The notes beneath the pieces were generated by a model. That model was not told where the DNA came from, did no database searches, and saw only the letters and a list, made by a program, of their open reading frames with translations. The position numbers and the translations under genes were made by a program. Below are positions 12,284 to 24,473 of a DNA stretch of 64,000 nucleotides, in pieces; positions within the stretch are counted from its first letter, which is position 1; each line of letters starts with the position of its first letter. Source of the DNA: Utricularia gibba (lineage: Eukaryota; Streptophyta; Magnoliopsida; Lamiales; Lentibulariaceae); NCBI GenBank assembly GCA_002189035.1, contig CM007992.1, forward strand, positions 3,472,001-3,536,000, read 5' to 3'.

Positions 12284-14634
12284 CGACGATGCGTCGTCTT
12301 GTTGTTTCCTTGCGGATGAGTGCGTTGACTTCTGGTAAGAGCGGCGCAATACAAGACATTAGTAGGGTTCCATTGAAGCCTATCTAAAAGGAAAAGGACA
12401 GAAATTAGATCCACTTTAGAATATGGAGTCTATACAACAAACAAATGGACAACTAAGTTCCTGGTCTCACAAGTAAGTTGACTCGAACCTAGAGGCAAAA
12501 ATGGACAAGGGTTTTTTTGTGTCATTCATGACGCTTCACCAAAAACTATATAGCAACTGATTGATAGTTTGTTTTTTATTATTTCAACATTCATACACTA
12601 ATAATAATATATGTTTGATAGATTAGTTTAACAGTATAAGAATGTTTTACAAAATAATTATAAAGCATTCGATTGTGGGAAAAATCACATTAGTGGATTG
12701 TGGCGATTTCAGGTAAGCCAAATCAATATTTTCGGGTCCGATTCCGTTGTTTGTGGGTGTGGGTTAACATCGCGTATGAAGCATAAACGAGGTACGTTGA
12801 GATTTTTTTATATGAAAACCATCGATGAGTGGAAAAACCATTAAACTGAGATAAGTGAAATCAATCAAGAAATAGATTTTACAAAAGAGAGTGATAGAAG
12901 GATTATAAATGATATATCAATAATCCAATTTCTTTTCTTTCAAACAATCTTGTATTTATGGGAGAGGTTGCCTCGATCAAACCCTGCAAATGTCAGTTAT
13001 TTTCTGTGTCTGACGATTGTGCATATAATCTTATTTACGTATAATTGTCGGCTGTTCAAAAATTCCTACAATTGGACTAATTTTCAAGTTCTATTTATAT
13101 GATCCTCACCATCTAGTTTTGATCCCTGTCGTCCTGCCCCACGTGTTGCAGACTATCAATACCCGTTCTCCTTTTTACCATCTGATACCGTCTAATAAGG
13201 ACCAATTTTAATATCCCACTGTTCGCCAGTCAGTAGGTATCTCCTATGACCATCTCCACATGACACTTACCAATTTCATGTCACCATCACATTATGAGTT
13301 GAGTATTTATTATAATTGAATTATATTAAAAAAATAATTTCTACATTATTTATTTTAAATACATCTATCAAATATAATGTTATTTTAAATGTATACATGC
13401 AAAATCTATATGACAAATAAATTTTAATATTAATCATATGACACTTGATTATTTAAATATAAATAATTTGAATGTATTATTAATTCAACTATCCTATTAA
13501 ACACGTCAATTAACAAATGTAAGCACAATTATGGGCAGGAGATTAGGAGCAAGAACTGTCTTGAAATGAAAAGTAAAGTCATCTATTCATCAATGACTAA
13601 TTTATTGAAAGAATATTACCAAAGTATACCTTATTTCATCAATCCTATTCAAACTCAAGTCAATTCATCCTTATCCATCCAATTCTTTCGTATTTCACCT
13701 CCATCATTGTTACTCCATTGACTTGGTGTCAGCTCTATAATCTTAACAAAATCAGCTCTTGGCTTAAAGTTAGTTATTTGCAAAAGTGGCTACTTTATCA
13801 ATCTCTCTTACATACTTAGATAATGTTGAGTCTATGTTTTCAATTTGCTACAACATGGGCTATTATAATTTAGTCCAATGATAAAATGTGATGTCTCTTT
13901 TACAAAACATAATATTGGTAGAAAGACAAGATATTTCCTTCAAGGATTTTAAAATTACGTTTTTTTTTTTCATAGAGTTATTGTGACTACTGTATATTAT
14001 AATTTCATCGATTTCTTCTTTACATTAGTAGATAGCTTACTCATTCATAGTTTTCTCTCATCTTAAGTTTCCACATAAAATAGATATGTCTCCCTTTATT
14101 ATTATTATTATTATTTTCAATTAAACTTTCAAATATACTATCATATAAAGTTTCGACCTTATCAACATATATGATCACAAACCATCCTTATAATGTGGTA
14201 TTGTGTAGACGATCCTTATGAAATAGTATCACACGAACGATCCTTATAGGTAAAAAAAAATATTAATTGAGAGATCATTTTTTTACACATTTAATTAAAA
14301 ATGACCAGATTTATAATACATTCATTTGAAAGTTCAATTGGAGACGATTCGTGTGTTCTGTCGAAGACTTTGTTAACTGTTTGGTAAGAGCAGATACATT
14401 GACATTGTCATGGTGCAGTCCCCGGATGTGGCCGACACCATACAGCAAAAGAAAAAGAATCACGACTCTGCTGAAAGAGAATCAAATCACTAGACATACA
14501 TGGCGGGCAAAGCCTTACAAGAGAACATTCCCTGTATAGTATGATCACAATGGAGTTGGGAGTGAAGAGAGCGCGAGAGATGGAGCTTGCTGCTTTCTTA
14601 GATTCACAGTTCAAAAAAGTATCAGCTTCATGGT
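12284..14634. other. Gene-free AT-rich intergenic stretch
   Basis: About 2.3 kb with no supportable gene on either strand. It holds the CASP-like promoter side (to about 12800), then AT-rich DNA with an ATT run near 14098-14113. From about 14350 the sequence adjoins the 3' UTR of the kinase gene. Open frames here are short and unlike any family I know. Confidence 0.5.
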
Positions 14635-16721
14635 TCATGGATACCCGTTCTTTCTCTCCCTCCAGTTCACTCCCCACACCCTGGCCTCAGCAACCGCACG
14701 TTCCCGATCAAGATCCCGATTCATGGGAGCTTCTCTTCCTCTGTTTGCATTCACTGGGCTGCTCTGTTGATAACTGGGACGACCCACCTCATCCAACCAG
14801 CTTCTCCTGCCGGATCCGCCGCCGAATTCGACGTTTTGCAACTCGGCATGAGGAGGGAGAGGGTCTCTCTTTCTGGAATCGGTTGACGCCCTGTGTGTCA
14901 TAGGTGAGCCATCGAATGCAGCACGTCCCATGTCCTCCAGACCAGTTACACGATCAGATGCATTCCTACGGTGTCTTGGAGTGGAAACAGTGCTGCTGTT
15001 GGTAGAATTCGCATGAGGATCATATTTCTGTGATGCCAAATAGTTTAGAGCTGTCACAACGTCACCCATGAGAGGCCTTGTAGCAGCTTGCTCTTGCAAG
15101 CACATTGCAGCCACTGCCAGCGCCTGATACAGACCTCGCATGGGGTAATTCCCTTGAAGCAATGGGTCAGCCATCTTTGGAAACTTCCGGCGATCCTTGA
15201 ACAAAGGTCTTGCCTGCAACAACATCATGCTGTCAGTGTGCTGTGCAGAAACAAGAATCAATTGAGATCACAGCAAATAGGCAAGAAGAAGTATTCTGTG
15301 AACTCTTACCCATGCAACAAGGTTCTGTTCTTCCCCTGGACCTTTGGTATTGTCAATGGCCTTGCGGCCTGTGATGATCTCAAGTAACACAACTCCAAAA
15401 CTATACACATCAGATTTTAAGGTAAGTTGGCCGGTCATGGCGTACTCCGGTGCACAGTATCCATATGTCCCCATAACTCGTGTGGAGACATGAGTTTTAT
15501 CGCCTACCGGACCCAATTTTGCTAGCCCGAAATCAGATAACTTGGGAAAAAATCCATTATCAAGAAGAATATTTGATGATTTCAAGTCCCTGTATATAAC
15601 TGGTGGATTAGCCTTGTCATGGAGGTATTCAAGACCATTTGCTGCACCAGCAGCAATTTTCATCCTCGTAGTCCAGTCCAGAGGCTCCTTATTTGGAGGA
15701 AGATCTGCATCGAAATCAAAAAGTATAAATTCAATTCTGCGAGAAACCAGAAGGAGAATATTATGTTGATCACTGACCATGCAAATGATCTTCTAACGAT
15801 CCCAATGGCATATATTCATAAACAAGAAGACGCTGTTCTCCATCAGCACAATATCCTATCAAGTTGACAAGATTTGGATGGTGTAGAAGGCTGAGCATTA
15901 GAACCTCCACAAGGAACTCCCGGTTCCCTTGATGGCCATTGCGATCAAGTTTCTTGACGGCAACCACCTGCCCCCATTTATGATAATCAGGGAGATGAAG
16001 ATCAAAAACAGTTCAGCTAATCATTAGAATCCTCAATCTAGAAGAATACAAGAAGGCAGTGCAAAAATCAACATGGAACAGATTCCCACCTGTCCTGAGC
16101 CTTCGAGACGACCTTTATATACACATCCAAAACCACCTTCACCAAGCAAGCATGCTGGCTTAAAGTTCTGTGTAGCTGCAGCGAGCTCACGAAGTGTGAA
16201 TACTTGTGCAGATATATTTGCTTCTCTTGGGATTACTTCCTTCTTAGACTCATTAACACTCTGAATTCTTGCTTTTTCTGGGAAACAATAGGGCAAGCAA
16301 AGTTTTCAGAACAGCAAATCCTGTCTGTGACTCACATACATAAAAGAGACGTACTGTCTTAGAATAGCAAGCGAACTGGGTCACATCACCCAAAATATTC
16401 TTTCGTGCTTTAGATGTTTTCAGTTTTTTGCAAATTTATCGACAAGAAGATTCTCATCTCATAACCATCCAAATCAATAACTCCGAAGAGCAGCCGAAAG
16501 CAAATGCATTGCAAAGAGAAAAACCACTCAATGACTAGAAATCAGAAATCAAATACGAATCAACAAACCCTAAATCACCTGAACCCCCTCAAATGAAACG
16601 GCTATCGGTTACCTTTTCCTAATGAGGTTTTTTTAAATGGCTCCTTGGGCATTTCTTTGGTTTCATTTTTGCGATTACCAGCCTCCTCCTCCGACGATCC
16701 AAAGCAGGAAAAGCACCCCAT
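14635..16721 (-). CDS. PBL27-like receptor-like cytoplasmic kinase (RLCK VII)
   Basis: A membrane-anchored Ser/Thr kinase of the PBS1-like group, which relays signals from pattern-recognition receptors; in Arabidopsis PBL27 acts downstream of the chitin receptor CERK1. Exons 16613-16721, 16090-16277, 15778-15967, 15310-15704 and 14635-15213 join to about 486 residues. The start gives [13 protein letters not shown], with Gly2 for N-myristoylation and Cys3/Cys6 for palmitoylation. The kinase domain shows LGEGGFG, VAVKKL (Lys), YRDLKSSN (catalytic Asp), DFGLAKLG and [16 protein letters not shown]. The activation segment reads GDKTHVST, the PBL27 form of the GDKSHVS site at which the bacterial protease AvrPphB cuts PBS1. 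After the kinase comes a ~130-residue basic, Ser-rich tail ending [12 protein letters not shown], as in this subgroup. Confidence 0.94.
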
Positions 16722-18570
16722 ACCAATTCTTGCGAAAGAAAGAAAGCTTCCCAAAATTCCCCCCTCTCCGAATCAACGATTCATGTAACCAGTACCAGAG
16801 TAGCCCACCTCATAAAAATTCAATCTTTGATTGCTCTCGATACAGACTTGGGAGCCATAAGCAGCCCATCGACAAGACTAGCGATCAGTGAAGCCATAGA
16901 CAACGCGGATCAATAAATTCGAAGAGAATACCGTTTGCCGGAGAGAAAGAAAAGAAAGTAAAAGTTGAAAATCCTTGGAACAAATTCTGATGCAGATTTG
17001 TATGCGTGTGGGCAATGAAGAAACGGGACGGTAGAAAAAGTCAAAAAAGGGAAGATTGCCACTCCGTAAAGTAAAAAAATTCTGTAAAAATCTCATTTTT
17101 TAATATTTTTATTATAATAAAATTTTAAATCATATAATTGAATTGTATTTAAATGTTACATTTTAAAATAACTCGAATTTAATTCAAAAAACGACTTTAT
17201 AAAAATTGAATTCCCAATATTTTTAACTTTTACGAGTGGCGGCTGGTGGAAATATGATTCACCTTTTGGGCCCACATCGGATATTCCGTACACTCAAGGA
17301 GCTGAGATAATGGGCTTTTCTTACACGGCCTGTCTGTTCACAGACCAGACGGCCCAATCTTCCTTGTTATGTAGTCTCCTTTGACCTTGATGCAGTAATG
17401 TTTCGACATTAAGACGAACTCAATCTCTAGGTGTACGACAATCTAGAGACACTACGTCCACAAGGACACACGCACAATTAAGTATACGTGTGACGAGTAA
17501 TTGTAGGGGAGACTTCATTTGCAAATTATTCTTCTGACGTATATGTCTTGTGGCAATTGCTCGAGTTTGATACGTAAGTTTTTGAATTTTACGTTGAAAT
17601 TAAAAACTCAATGAATTAGATGAATAAGTATGTGAAGCTCAATTATATGAAAAATATAGAATATATTTTAAAAAATTAAGTTCAATTAATTATTAGGGAT
17701 CACATTTTTTTTAAGTATTTGAGCAGATCACTTTAATTTTATGATGTGAAATTGTTTACTTTAATGCATGACCTTAAGTCGAATTGTCCTTGGTTGTGGC
17801 TAAAATTTGATTGTAGTTAATGTTTAAGTTATAAGTTAATTTAATTTTTTTCATCTAAATTTAAAATATTTTTTGTTTTTTTTAAATCGAAATTTAAATC
17901 AACATAAAATATATATTGATTATCCAAGTTAGTACTATATCACAAATAATTTTATATTATATTGAAATTAAAGATTCCATAAATTAGATAAATATATATA
18001 TATAATTCAAATACAGATGATATTTGAAAAAAGTATATAATCATTAGTAATTCATATTTGACTATATCCTCCATGTTGATTCCTTATTCTAATACCCTTC
18101 GTGTTCATACCATCTGATGAACACGATAAAGATGCAATAGAATCTAGTCTTAGAGCTCCCTGATTGGACCACAGACACGTGTGATTCCCTCCATTTCGTG
18201 AATCTGATAATATGCAGCAGAGAAGCTCAGCATCCACCGTCTCGGAATCTGACCTTTTCGTTCCACATTCCAACAGGAAAACGATCTCAGTTCTCCAGCA
18301 CGGCGTTGAATATATTCAAGAAACAGGAAAGAAGAAGTTCTTGCCTTTATGGATTCGCTACAGTTGCTGAAACAGATGGACTTTGCTTTCTCATCCAATA
18401 GCAGAAGAAGAAGAAGAAGAAAACCAGAAGAGTACACCATCGTTTCAAAAATCTTCGCTTTCGCATTGTAAACACAGTTTGATTCTCGAATCATCTCATT
18501 GCTTCCAAGTGATGAAATTGGACAGAATCTACATCCCAGCCAACGCCCACCTCTCTGTCTGCTATCCCTC
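16722..18570. other. Intergenic between kinase and glutaredoxin
   Basis: The kinase 5' leader and promoter occupy about 16722-17060. From 17090 to about 18050 the DNA is AT-rich. Bases 18060-18570 are the glutaredoxin promoter side. A 114-residue open frame on the minus strand (18150-18494) shows no domain and includes a (TTC)n-coded leucine run, so I do not call it a gene. Confidence 0.5.
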
Positions 18571-18578
18571 TATATAAA
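18571..18578 (+). promoter_or_regulatory. TATA box of the glutaredoxin gene
   Basis: TATATAAA sits 73 bases before the ATG at 18644, followed by a pyrimidine-rich leader. This is ordinary core-promoter spacing for a plant gene with a ~45-base leader. Confidence 0.65.
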
Positions 18579-18643
18579 CCCCTTCAGCCACCCTCCCTTC
18601 TCCCCACACTCTCCATCTCTCCTGCAAGTTCCAGGCAAGGGCA

Positions 18644-18951
18644 ATGGATATAGTGAGCAAGATGGTTGCAGAGAAGCCGGTCGTGATCATCAGCAAGCGC
18701 TCGTGTTGCATGAGCCTCAGTATCAGCTCCCTGCTCTCCGGGTTCGGGTGAAGGTGACGGTCTACGAGATCGACGAGATGGGCAGAGGCCGGGAAGTCGA
18801 GCAAGCTTTGGCGCGGCTGGGGTGCGACCCCGTCGTGCCGGCGGTTTTCATCGGCGGCAGGTTTGTCGGCGGGGCAAGCGAGGTGATGAGTCTTCACATC
18901 AATAGATCCCTCAAACCCATGCTCAAAAGCGCGGGTGCTCTTTGGGTGTAA
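18644..18951 (+). CDS. CC-type (ROXY) glutaredoxin, reading frame broken by a 1-base deletion
   Basis: An intronless plant-specific class III glutaredoxin of 102 residues if read through. These proteins bind TGA transcription factors and modulate nitrate, hormone and defence genes. The first frame gives [20 protein letters not shown] followed by the CCMS active site and stops after GFG. The second frame resumes one base out with [20 protein letters not shown], then [20 protein letters not shown] and ends GALWV, the ALW(L/V) tail used for TGA binding. Exactly one G is missing in the GGG at 18746-18748. Everything else is well conserved, so a recent loss or a sequencing undercall is more likely than an old pseudogene. 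Its closest relatives are the Arabidopsis GRXS1-S11/ROXY set. A TATA box precedes it. Confidence 0.88.
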
Positions 18952-20666
18952 CAATGCATCATTTTGAAAATTTTTTTATATACACAATAATTGTTTTTCT
19001 TCGATATTCGGCTACTTTTCTAATACTTTCTAACTATTCTCTGATTTCCTTTGTAACGCATTTGCAATTAATCATTTCTTGAAAATTGCTATTAAAATTG
19101 TAATTTTATATTATTAAAAAATTAGTAAAAATGTATATGACAACATTATTAATCAAAATATTTTGTTACCTTTATACAGGAAAAGTAAAGATATGTTTTT
19201 ATTGATATTTTATCCTTATATTCGTCAATATTGTTGAAAAAAGGTTTTTAAAAGGAAAAAAATGCTCTTTGAAGGATTCAAAGTTGCAGCGTGATGCCTT
19301 TGAATGGGACTTTGTTGTTGGAATCACAAACTATCCTTCTTTTGTTTTGTCTTAAACCAATATTTGTAAAACTTGAGTGAATTTGAGTTCGATTTCATAA
19401 TTAATTTAAGTAATTATTTTTATTTTTTCATAATATTTTTATATGAATTGAATTGGATTCGATTATTTCAAAAAATCAGTCAAATCAGATTTTGAAATAG
19501 TGATGTAGACCAAAGATCCCTATTCAAAATGATAGGGACATTTTAGATATTTTGATATATCATTAGATTGATTTTTCATAATTAGTATCATTTGAAAATA
19601 CATAAACAATATTTTAGACATGTGAGGATTTCACATTTTTTTATAAATTGAAATATATATTTTTATTTTTAAATGATTTTTATAATAAAGAAATATCATA
19701 AAATTCTCATAATCCTCCAAATGACAAGCATAATGCCATGTCATTTTACGATAGGATGCATTTGAAAAAAGGGGTTTGTTTATTCATTCAAATCCCTTCA
19801 TTGGTATGTTTATTCCTTCTAATCGATGTGCTGACCGATCAAGAGAGCATTTTAGAATTATAAGTATTACATAATATTAGTATACATATCAAAATATTAA
19901 AATAATATTTATAAAATATTTGAATTAATATTTAATTTTCTGAAATTTTAAAATATGTAAATCATTCTCACTGTTCATTTAACATTTTTATTCTCTACTT
20001 TCTTTTTATTAAAATCACTAATTTTGAAAAAATGCAAAAAAAAAAAAAAAACCAATTTTAAAAACAAAAATAATATATTTTGATATCTTTAATAACTTTC
20101 ATGAATTTAGAGATGATCATTAGATTCAATGCGTTATTAGTTTAATCTATCAAATCAATATAAAAAATTGTGATTCAACAAATACGAATTAATGTATCAA
20201 CAGATCGACATATTAGACATATCCTGTATCATGAATTGATCCGGATCATTATACAATTTATATATATTAATACGAATAAAGTTTAAATCATAAATTATGA
20301 GTCATTGATTAGACTATCTAATTCATTTGATAAAAAACATATTTTTTATTTGTTGGGTTATATTTCAAGTTCAATCTATCTAATTCATCGGGATTACTCA
20401 TATCCATGTACTATGAATCCATTTTGCACCTGTTTTTTATGATTGCAGATAACAAGTCCGACTCATAATGGGTCAACTAGATCAATTCAATGGATATCCG
20501 AGTTAACTCGTATCAGTATCCAACTCTACATGAATCCTAATCTTGTCAATATAACATAAAACACCATTATCATCCTTATTTCCCCAAAATGAAGCTAACA
20601 AGAGAAATGGAAACTAGCACATGTAAGAAGCTTACGTTCCACTTAAATACCTTGACCCACGAACCT
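18952..20666. other. Gene-free AT-rich intergenic stretch
   Basis: About 1.7 kb of strongly AT-rich DNA between the glutaredoxin and the CcmA gene, with poly(A) near 20035-20052. No coding or structural RNA signal was found. Confidence 0.5.
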
Positions 20667-21359
20667 TCAATCTAACACACGTCGATCAAGCATCTCAATA
20701 TGAGTAAACTTCCTTGGAAACCTTGGAGGCAGCCTGAGAACCATAGCATCCTCCATCTTGATCGGTAGATGTGTTGCAGCAATCACAATCCCCCCATTCT
20801 CCCTGTGCTCCTTGATCATGTGCTCCAGGAGCTTCACCCCCTCATCGTCAAGTGCCACTGAGGGCTCATCCATCAGCCAAATTGGCCGGTCTATGGCCAG
20901 CACCCGTGCGAGCTGCAGTCTCTTCCGCTGGCCCATAGAGAGCAGCCTCGCCTTCTCATTCACTAGTCTCCCAAGTCCCATGAACTCAAGAGCTGGGAGT
21001 GACTTCCCATGCTTACCCTCAAGGACCTCGAACCACTCTACATTGTCAATAACGCTGTATCTGTCCTTGATGGCATCTTTCAGAGACATCCAATTGAGTT
21101 GCAGCTTGTACTGATGGTAGATACCGGATGAGGTAATGTCATGGCCATTCCAGAGTATTTCTCCTGCCGATGGCCTGCTGAAGCCAGCCATCATGCGGAG
21201 GAATGTGGTTTTTCCTGAACCGTTTGTGCCAAGCAGTTGAAGAGCACCTCCATCGTGGAGTGTAACATTAACATTGCGAATGATCTGCTGAGCATTTCGC
21301 ATGCATGACACATTGTTCAGTAGAAGGCGAGGAGTGGGAGGTTTTCTCAGAGACATCAA
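20667..21359 (-). CDS. CCMA: CcmA, ATP-binding subunit of cytochrome c maturation (ABCI1)
   Basis: A 230-residue single-exon ABC ATPase, nearly the same length as Arabidopsis CCMA. It works with CcmB at the mitochondrial inner membrane in system I cytochrome c biogenesis, where ATP hydrolysis releases haem-loaded CcmE. Visible motifs are Walker A LGTNGSGKTT, the signature LSMGQRKRLQLAR, Walker B IWLMDEPSVALDDEG, and the H-loop ATHLP. The blocks RLLLNNVSCMRNAQQ and GEILWNGHDIT are CcmA-specific and separate it from other ABCI proteins. The start could be 21359 or the next codon, since it begins MM. No long presequence is present, as in the Arabidopsis protein. It diverges from the methionyl-tRNA formyltransferase gene. 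Confidence 0.95.
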   Translation of the reverse strand: MMSLRKPPTPRLLLNNVSCMRNAQQIIRNVNVTLHDGGALQLLGTNGSGKTTFLRMMAGFSRPSAGEILWNGHDITSSGIYHQYKLQLNWMSLKDAIKDRYSVIDNVEWFEVLEGKHGKSLPALEFMGLGRLVNEKARLLSMGQRKRLQLARVLAIDRPIWLMDEPSVALDDEGVKLLEHMIKEHRENGGIVIAATHLPIKMEDAMVLRLPPRFPRKFTHIEMLDRRVLD

Positions 21360-22318
21360 GAATATGAACCTCGTGTAGATGGTAAAACAAATGATTCAGA
21401 AACTTAGCACCATCAAAGATGAATGAACCTGCAGTTGAACAAAGCAAGGAAATCCAAATGAATTGTATCCATAAAGCAAAATGAATCGCAGAAAGCTTGG
21501 CATCCCAATTGAGAATTAGTAAGAACTGCTCTAATGAGGCGATGATGACCAGTAGCCACAAGCTTTGCATACTTTTCAAGATATCCGGAAAACGATGATG
21601 CCATTTGCCAACAATGTTTTTTGCATAACTGTATCTATCATGTAAAAGCATCAAGCAAACTCAAAATAGGTTATCGGCAGCCTTAAACTATGTTTCCTCA
21701 CATTCCAGATTGATACAAACGCAAAGTAGGTTGAAAACCCTTTTCACAAATTCTCAATTATTGTTTTGTTTTCAAGGACAGCCAGTAGATAATAGCTCAA
21801 GAACTTTAATTCAGAAAATCAGGAAAAACACACCTCGTTTCTGAAGCAATATTTTATTACGGAATTTAATCGAACACCTGGTGAGCGATCAAAAATACAA
21901 ATTTCAACACTCACAACCATTAGAACTTACCTGCACGATGGTGGACGGCCTTCTCCGGAAATACACAGCATGATCGCCAGTCGACGCTGTCCTTGGACTC
22001 GGAGATGCCAATCACAAGAATGATTGCAAAGGGTTTTTGATTGTACAAATTAGGGACCGAATTGCTGTGGCACTAGAAAATACGACTCGACCCTACCTGT
22101 GTTCTTCGCTCACACCCTGTTGAAAACAATCCGATTTGCTTTCCCGCTCTCAACTTCCGGTGAGCAGCAATGCCGTACTACAACATCAGAAGCATCCGAC
22201 AAACATAAGGCGTGAAACAGCTACGGATTATTATTTTTTTTATATCAATGAAGGTTAGAATATCATATCAAGATTTAATCGGGTATTCAGGAAATCTGAC
22301 AGGGTGTACTTCTGGAGG
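21360..22318. promoter_or_regulatory. Shared divergent 5' region of CCMA and FMT
   Basis: This ~960-base region separates two divergently transcribed organelle genes. The CCMA side probably contains a spliced 5' leader. Bases 21360-21654 hold an open frame continuous with CCMA in a different phase, but it has no CcmA homology. The shorter stretch nearest FMT is its leader. No clear TATA box is seen. Joint regulation is possible but not shown. Confidence 0.4.
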
Positions 22319-24473
22319 ATGTTATCTTCTCCTACAATGATGCTCCGCCGCTTCCGCTGTCTCAGCGTCGCCGCTGTGCCGCCGTCCAGATCCGTCAATT
22401 CTCAGAAGAAACGTCTTGTTTTATTGGGTTCCCCTCAGGAACTTCTCTCTCTGTTTCGCGTTTATTAGAATGTGTGGTAACCCAGCCATCCCTGACTATG
22501 ATTCAACTTCAGGTTTCCGCTTCTGTTCTGGATACCCTTCTCAAGGCATCTGCTCTTCCAGATTCCTTCTTTGAGGTGTGGGACTTGAATTTTCTTTAGC
22601 ATTTTGTTCCATTTTTTGGGGTTAAGTTAATCTTTGTTACTGTCACTGCGCCGCAAAGTCCAAGGTTTTGGTTTTAATAGGATTGTATATAAAAGACTAA
22701 AGCTTCCGTTGATGTATGGAAGTCACACAAAAAGATAACAAAATATGACCGATACATCAGTGTTCATGTACACTATTATGAATCTGTAGAATGGAAGCAA
22801 CCTTGACTGCCTTAGACCTGATCCAGATTGCAGCGGTTGTTACCCAACCACCAGCTGCAAAAGATAGAGGTAGAAAGCTGACGCCTTCTCCAGCTGCACA
22901 GCTTGCTCTAGACAGAGGATTCCCATCTGAGTTGATCTTCACACCACAAAAGGCTGGTGAGGTAAAGCCCAAGTCTTCATCTAGATTTTTTTGTAGTTTT
23001 CAAGTCTTCCTGTGGACTTTGTTGGGAGTTTCCTGTCGATATTCTGAAACGCGGTTGCTGGTTGGATTCTGCAGGAAACCTTTCTTTCCCACTTAACTCT
23101 TCTGGAACCTGAGCTTTGCGTCACTGCTGCTTATGGGAATATCTTGCCAACCAAGTTCCTCAAAATCCCAACCATGGGTTAGTGTACTGTGATGGCTCTT
23201 TGCAATGCACTCAAGTGTCAAAAAAACATCTTTTCCAGCAATGGCTCATGATTTTGTGTTCATCTTGAACTCTACCCTTTGACCCTGAGCCTGTATGTTT
23301 GGTTTTGGTGCTATCCTTTAGGGACAGTCAACATACACCCCAGTTTGCTTCCTCTTTACCGAGGTGCAGCCCCTGTTCAGAGAGCTCTGCAGGTGGATAC
23401 CTCCATAACCACCTTACTCCTGATGTGCTTGCTATTTGCAGATCCTCATGTATTTATTTAGGACTATTTTTCAACAGGATGGTGTGAGAGAAACTGGAGT
23501 TTCATTGGCATACACGGTTCGCAAACTTGATGCTGGCCCTGTCATTTCCTCTCAGAAAATGGAAATTGATGATCACATAAAGGTTCACATTGCACTTGCA
23601 TAACCTGTAGACATGTGCACCCCACATTTAGTGTGTGTTTGTAACCTATATGTTTCTGAAACCTGAATGCAGGCACCAGAGTTACTCGCATTGCTTTTTG
23701 CCAAAGGTTTGTCATCTTCTTTCATGAAGGATGAGCCAGGAGAGCATGGGCATCAGTTATCAGCAGCTGGTGCTCTTTTAGTTTCTGACCATTTGTTAAT
23801 TCAGGGTGTGAGCTTCTGATTCGTGAGCTGCCATCAATATTAGATGGTTCAGCAAAAATGAAAGCAGTACTACAAGATGAATCTAAAGCCACATCGGCTC
23901 CAAAGGTAAGAAAGAAACCATGTTCTTCGCCTCAGGTGAAGTATGAAGCCTAACTCTGTCTGCAATTCTTCATGCAGTTAAGCCCAGAAGAATCATGGTT
24001 ATCCTTCGATCAAGAAGCTGCAACCCTTCACAATAAGGTACTCTTCTCTATTCCAATACCAGCCACCATCATTCCATTTCTCCATTCGGGTTTGTTTACA
24101 CAGAAACCTCGTAGGTTCGTGCATTCGCAGGTTGGCCGGGAACACGGGCGAAGTTATCAGTAATCGACAACGTTTCAAGTAAACAAAGCGAAGTGGATTT
24201 AAAGATCATAACCACCAGAGTGTCCAGGAGCAGAAACAGTACAGGAACCAATGAAATTTTCTTTTCCGAAGGCGCTTTGGTGTTCCCTTGTGCTCATGGA
24301 ACTGTTTTGGAGGTGACAGACACTGTGTATGAAAATTGGCCTTTGAGCTGATTCCCATTGAAAATGCTATGTGTATGCAGGTGTTGGAGGTTCAGTTGCC
24401 GGGGAAGAAGATAGTGAGTGCTACTGCATTTTGGAATGGTCTGAGAGGCCAAAGAGTCACAACGTTACACTAA
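22319..24473 (+). CDS. FMT: Methionyl-tRNA formyltransferase, organellar
   Basis: The enzyme formylates initiator Met-tRNA for organelle translation, using 10-formyl-tetrahydrofolate. Eleven coding exons (22319-22438, 22513-22575, 22827-22961, 23075-23177, 23322-23392, 23478-23582, 23673-23706, 23805-23905, 23978-24037, 24115-24312, 24381-24473) join in frame to about 360 residues. The N-terminus MLSSPTMMLRRFRCLSVAAV is a likely targeting peptide. LVLLGSPQ/VSASVLDTLL, VTQPPAAKDRG, GNILPTKFL, the formyl-transfer core VNIHPSLLPLYRGAAPVQRA, TGVSLAYTVRKLDAGPV and FAGWPGTRAK are all present. Intron 1 is odd: the position fixed by homology gives a GA-AG intron of 74 bases instead of GT-AG. Either it is a rare non-canonical donor or one T after the first G is missing. 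All other junctions are canonical. Confidence 0.93.

Noticed and set aside
18150-18494. 114-residue minus-strand frame with a leucine run
   Set aside because: The leucine run comes from a GAA/TTC microsatellite, and the rest matches nothing I know. It lies in the glutaredoxin promoter.
18746-18748. Programmed ribosomal frameshifting as explanation for the glutaredoxin break
   Set aside because: No slippery heptamer or downstream structure is evident, and the same type of loss occurs in five other unrelated places.
21268-21654. 128-residue frame upstream of CCMA
   Set aside because: It overlaps the CCMA start in another phase and shows no domain; more likely 5' leader or intron.
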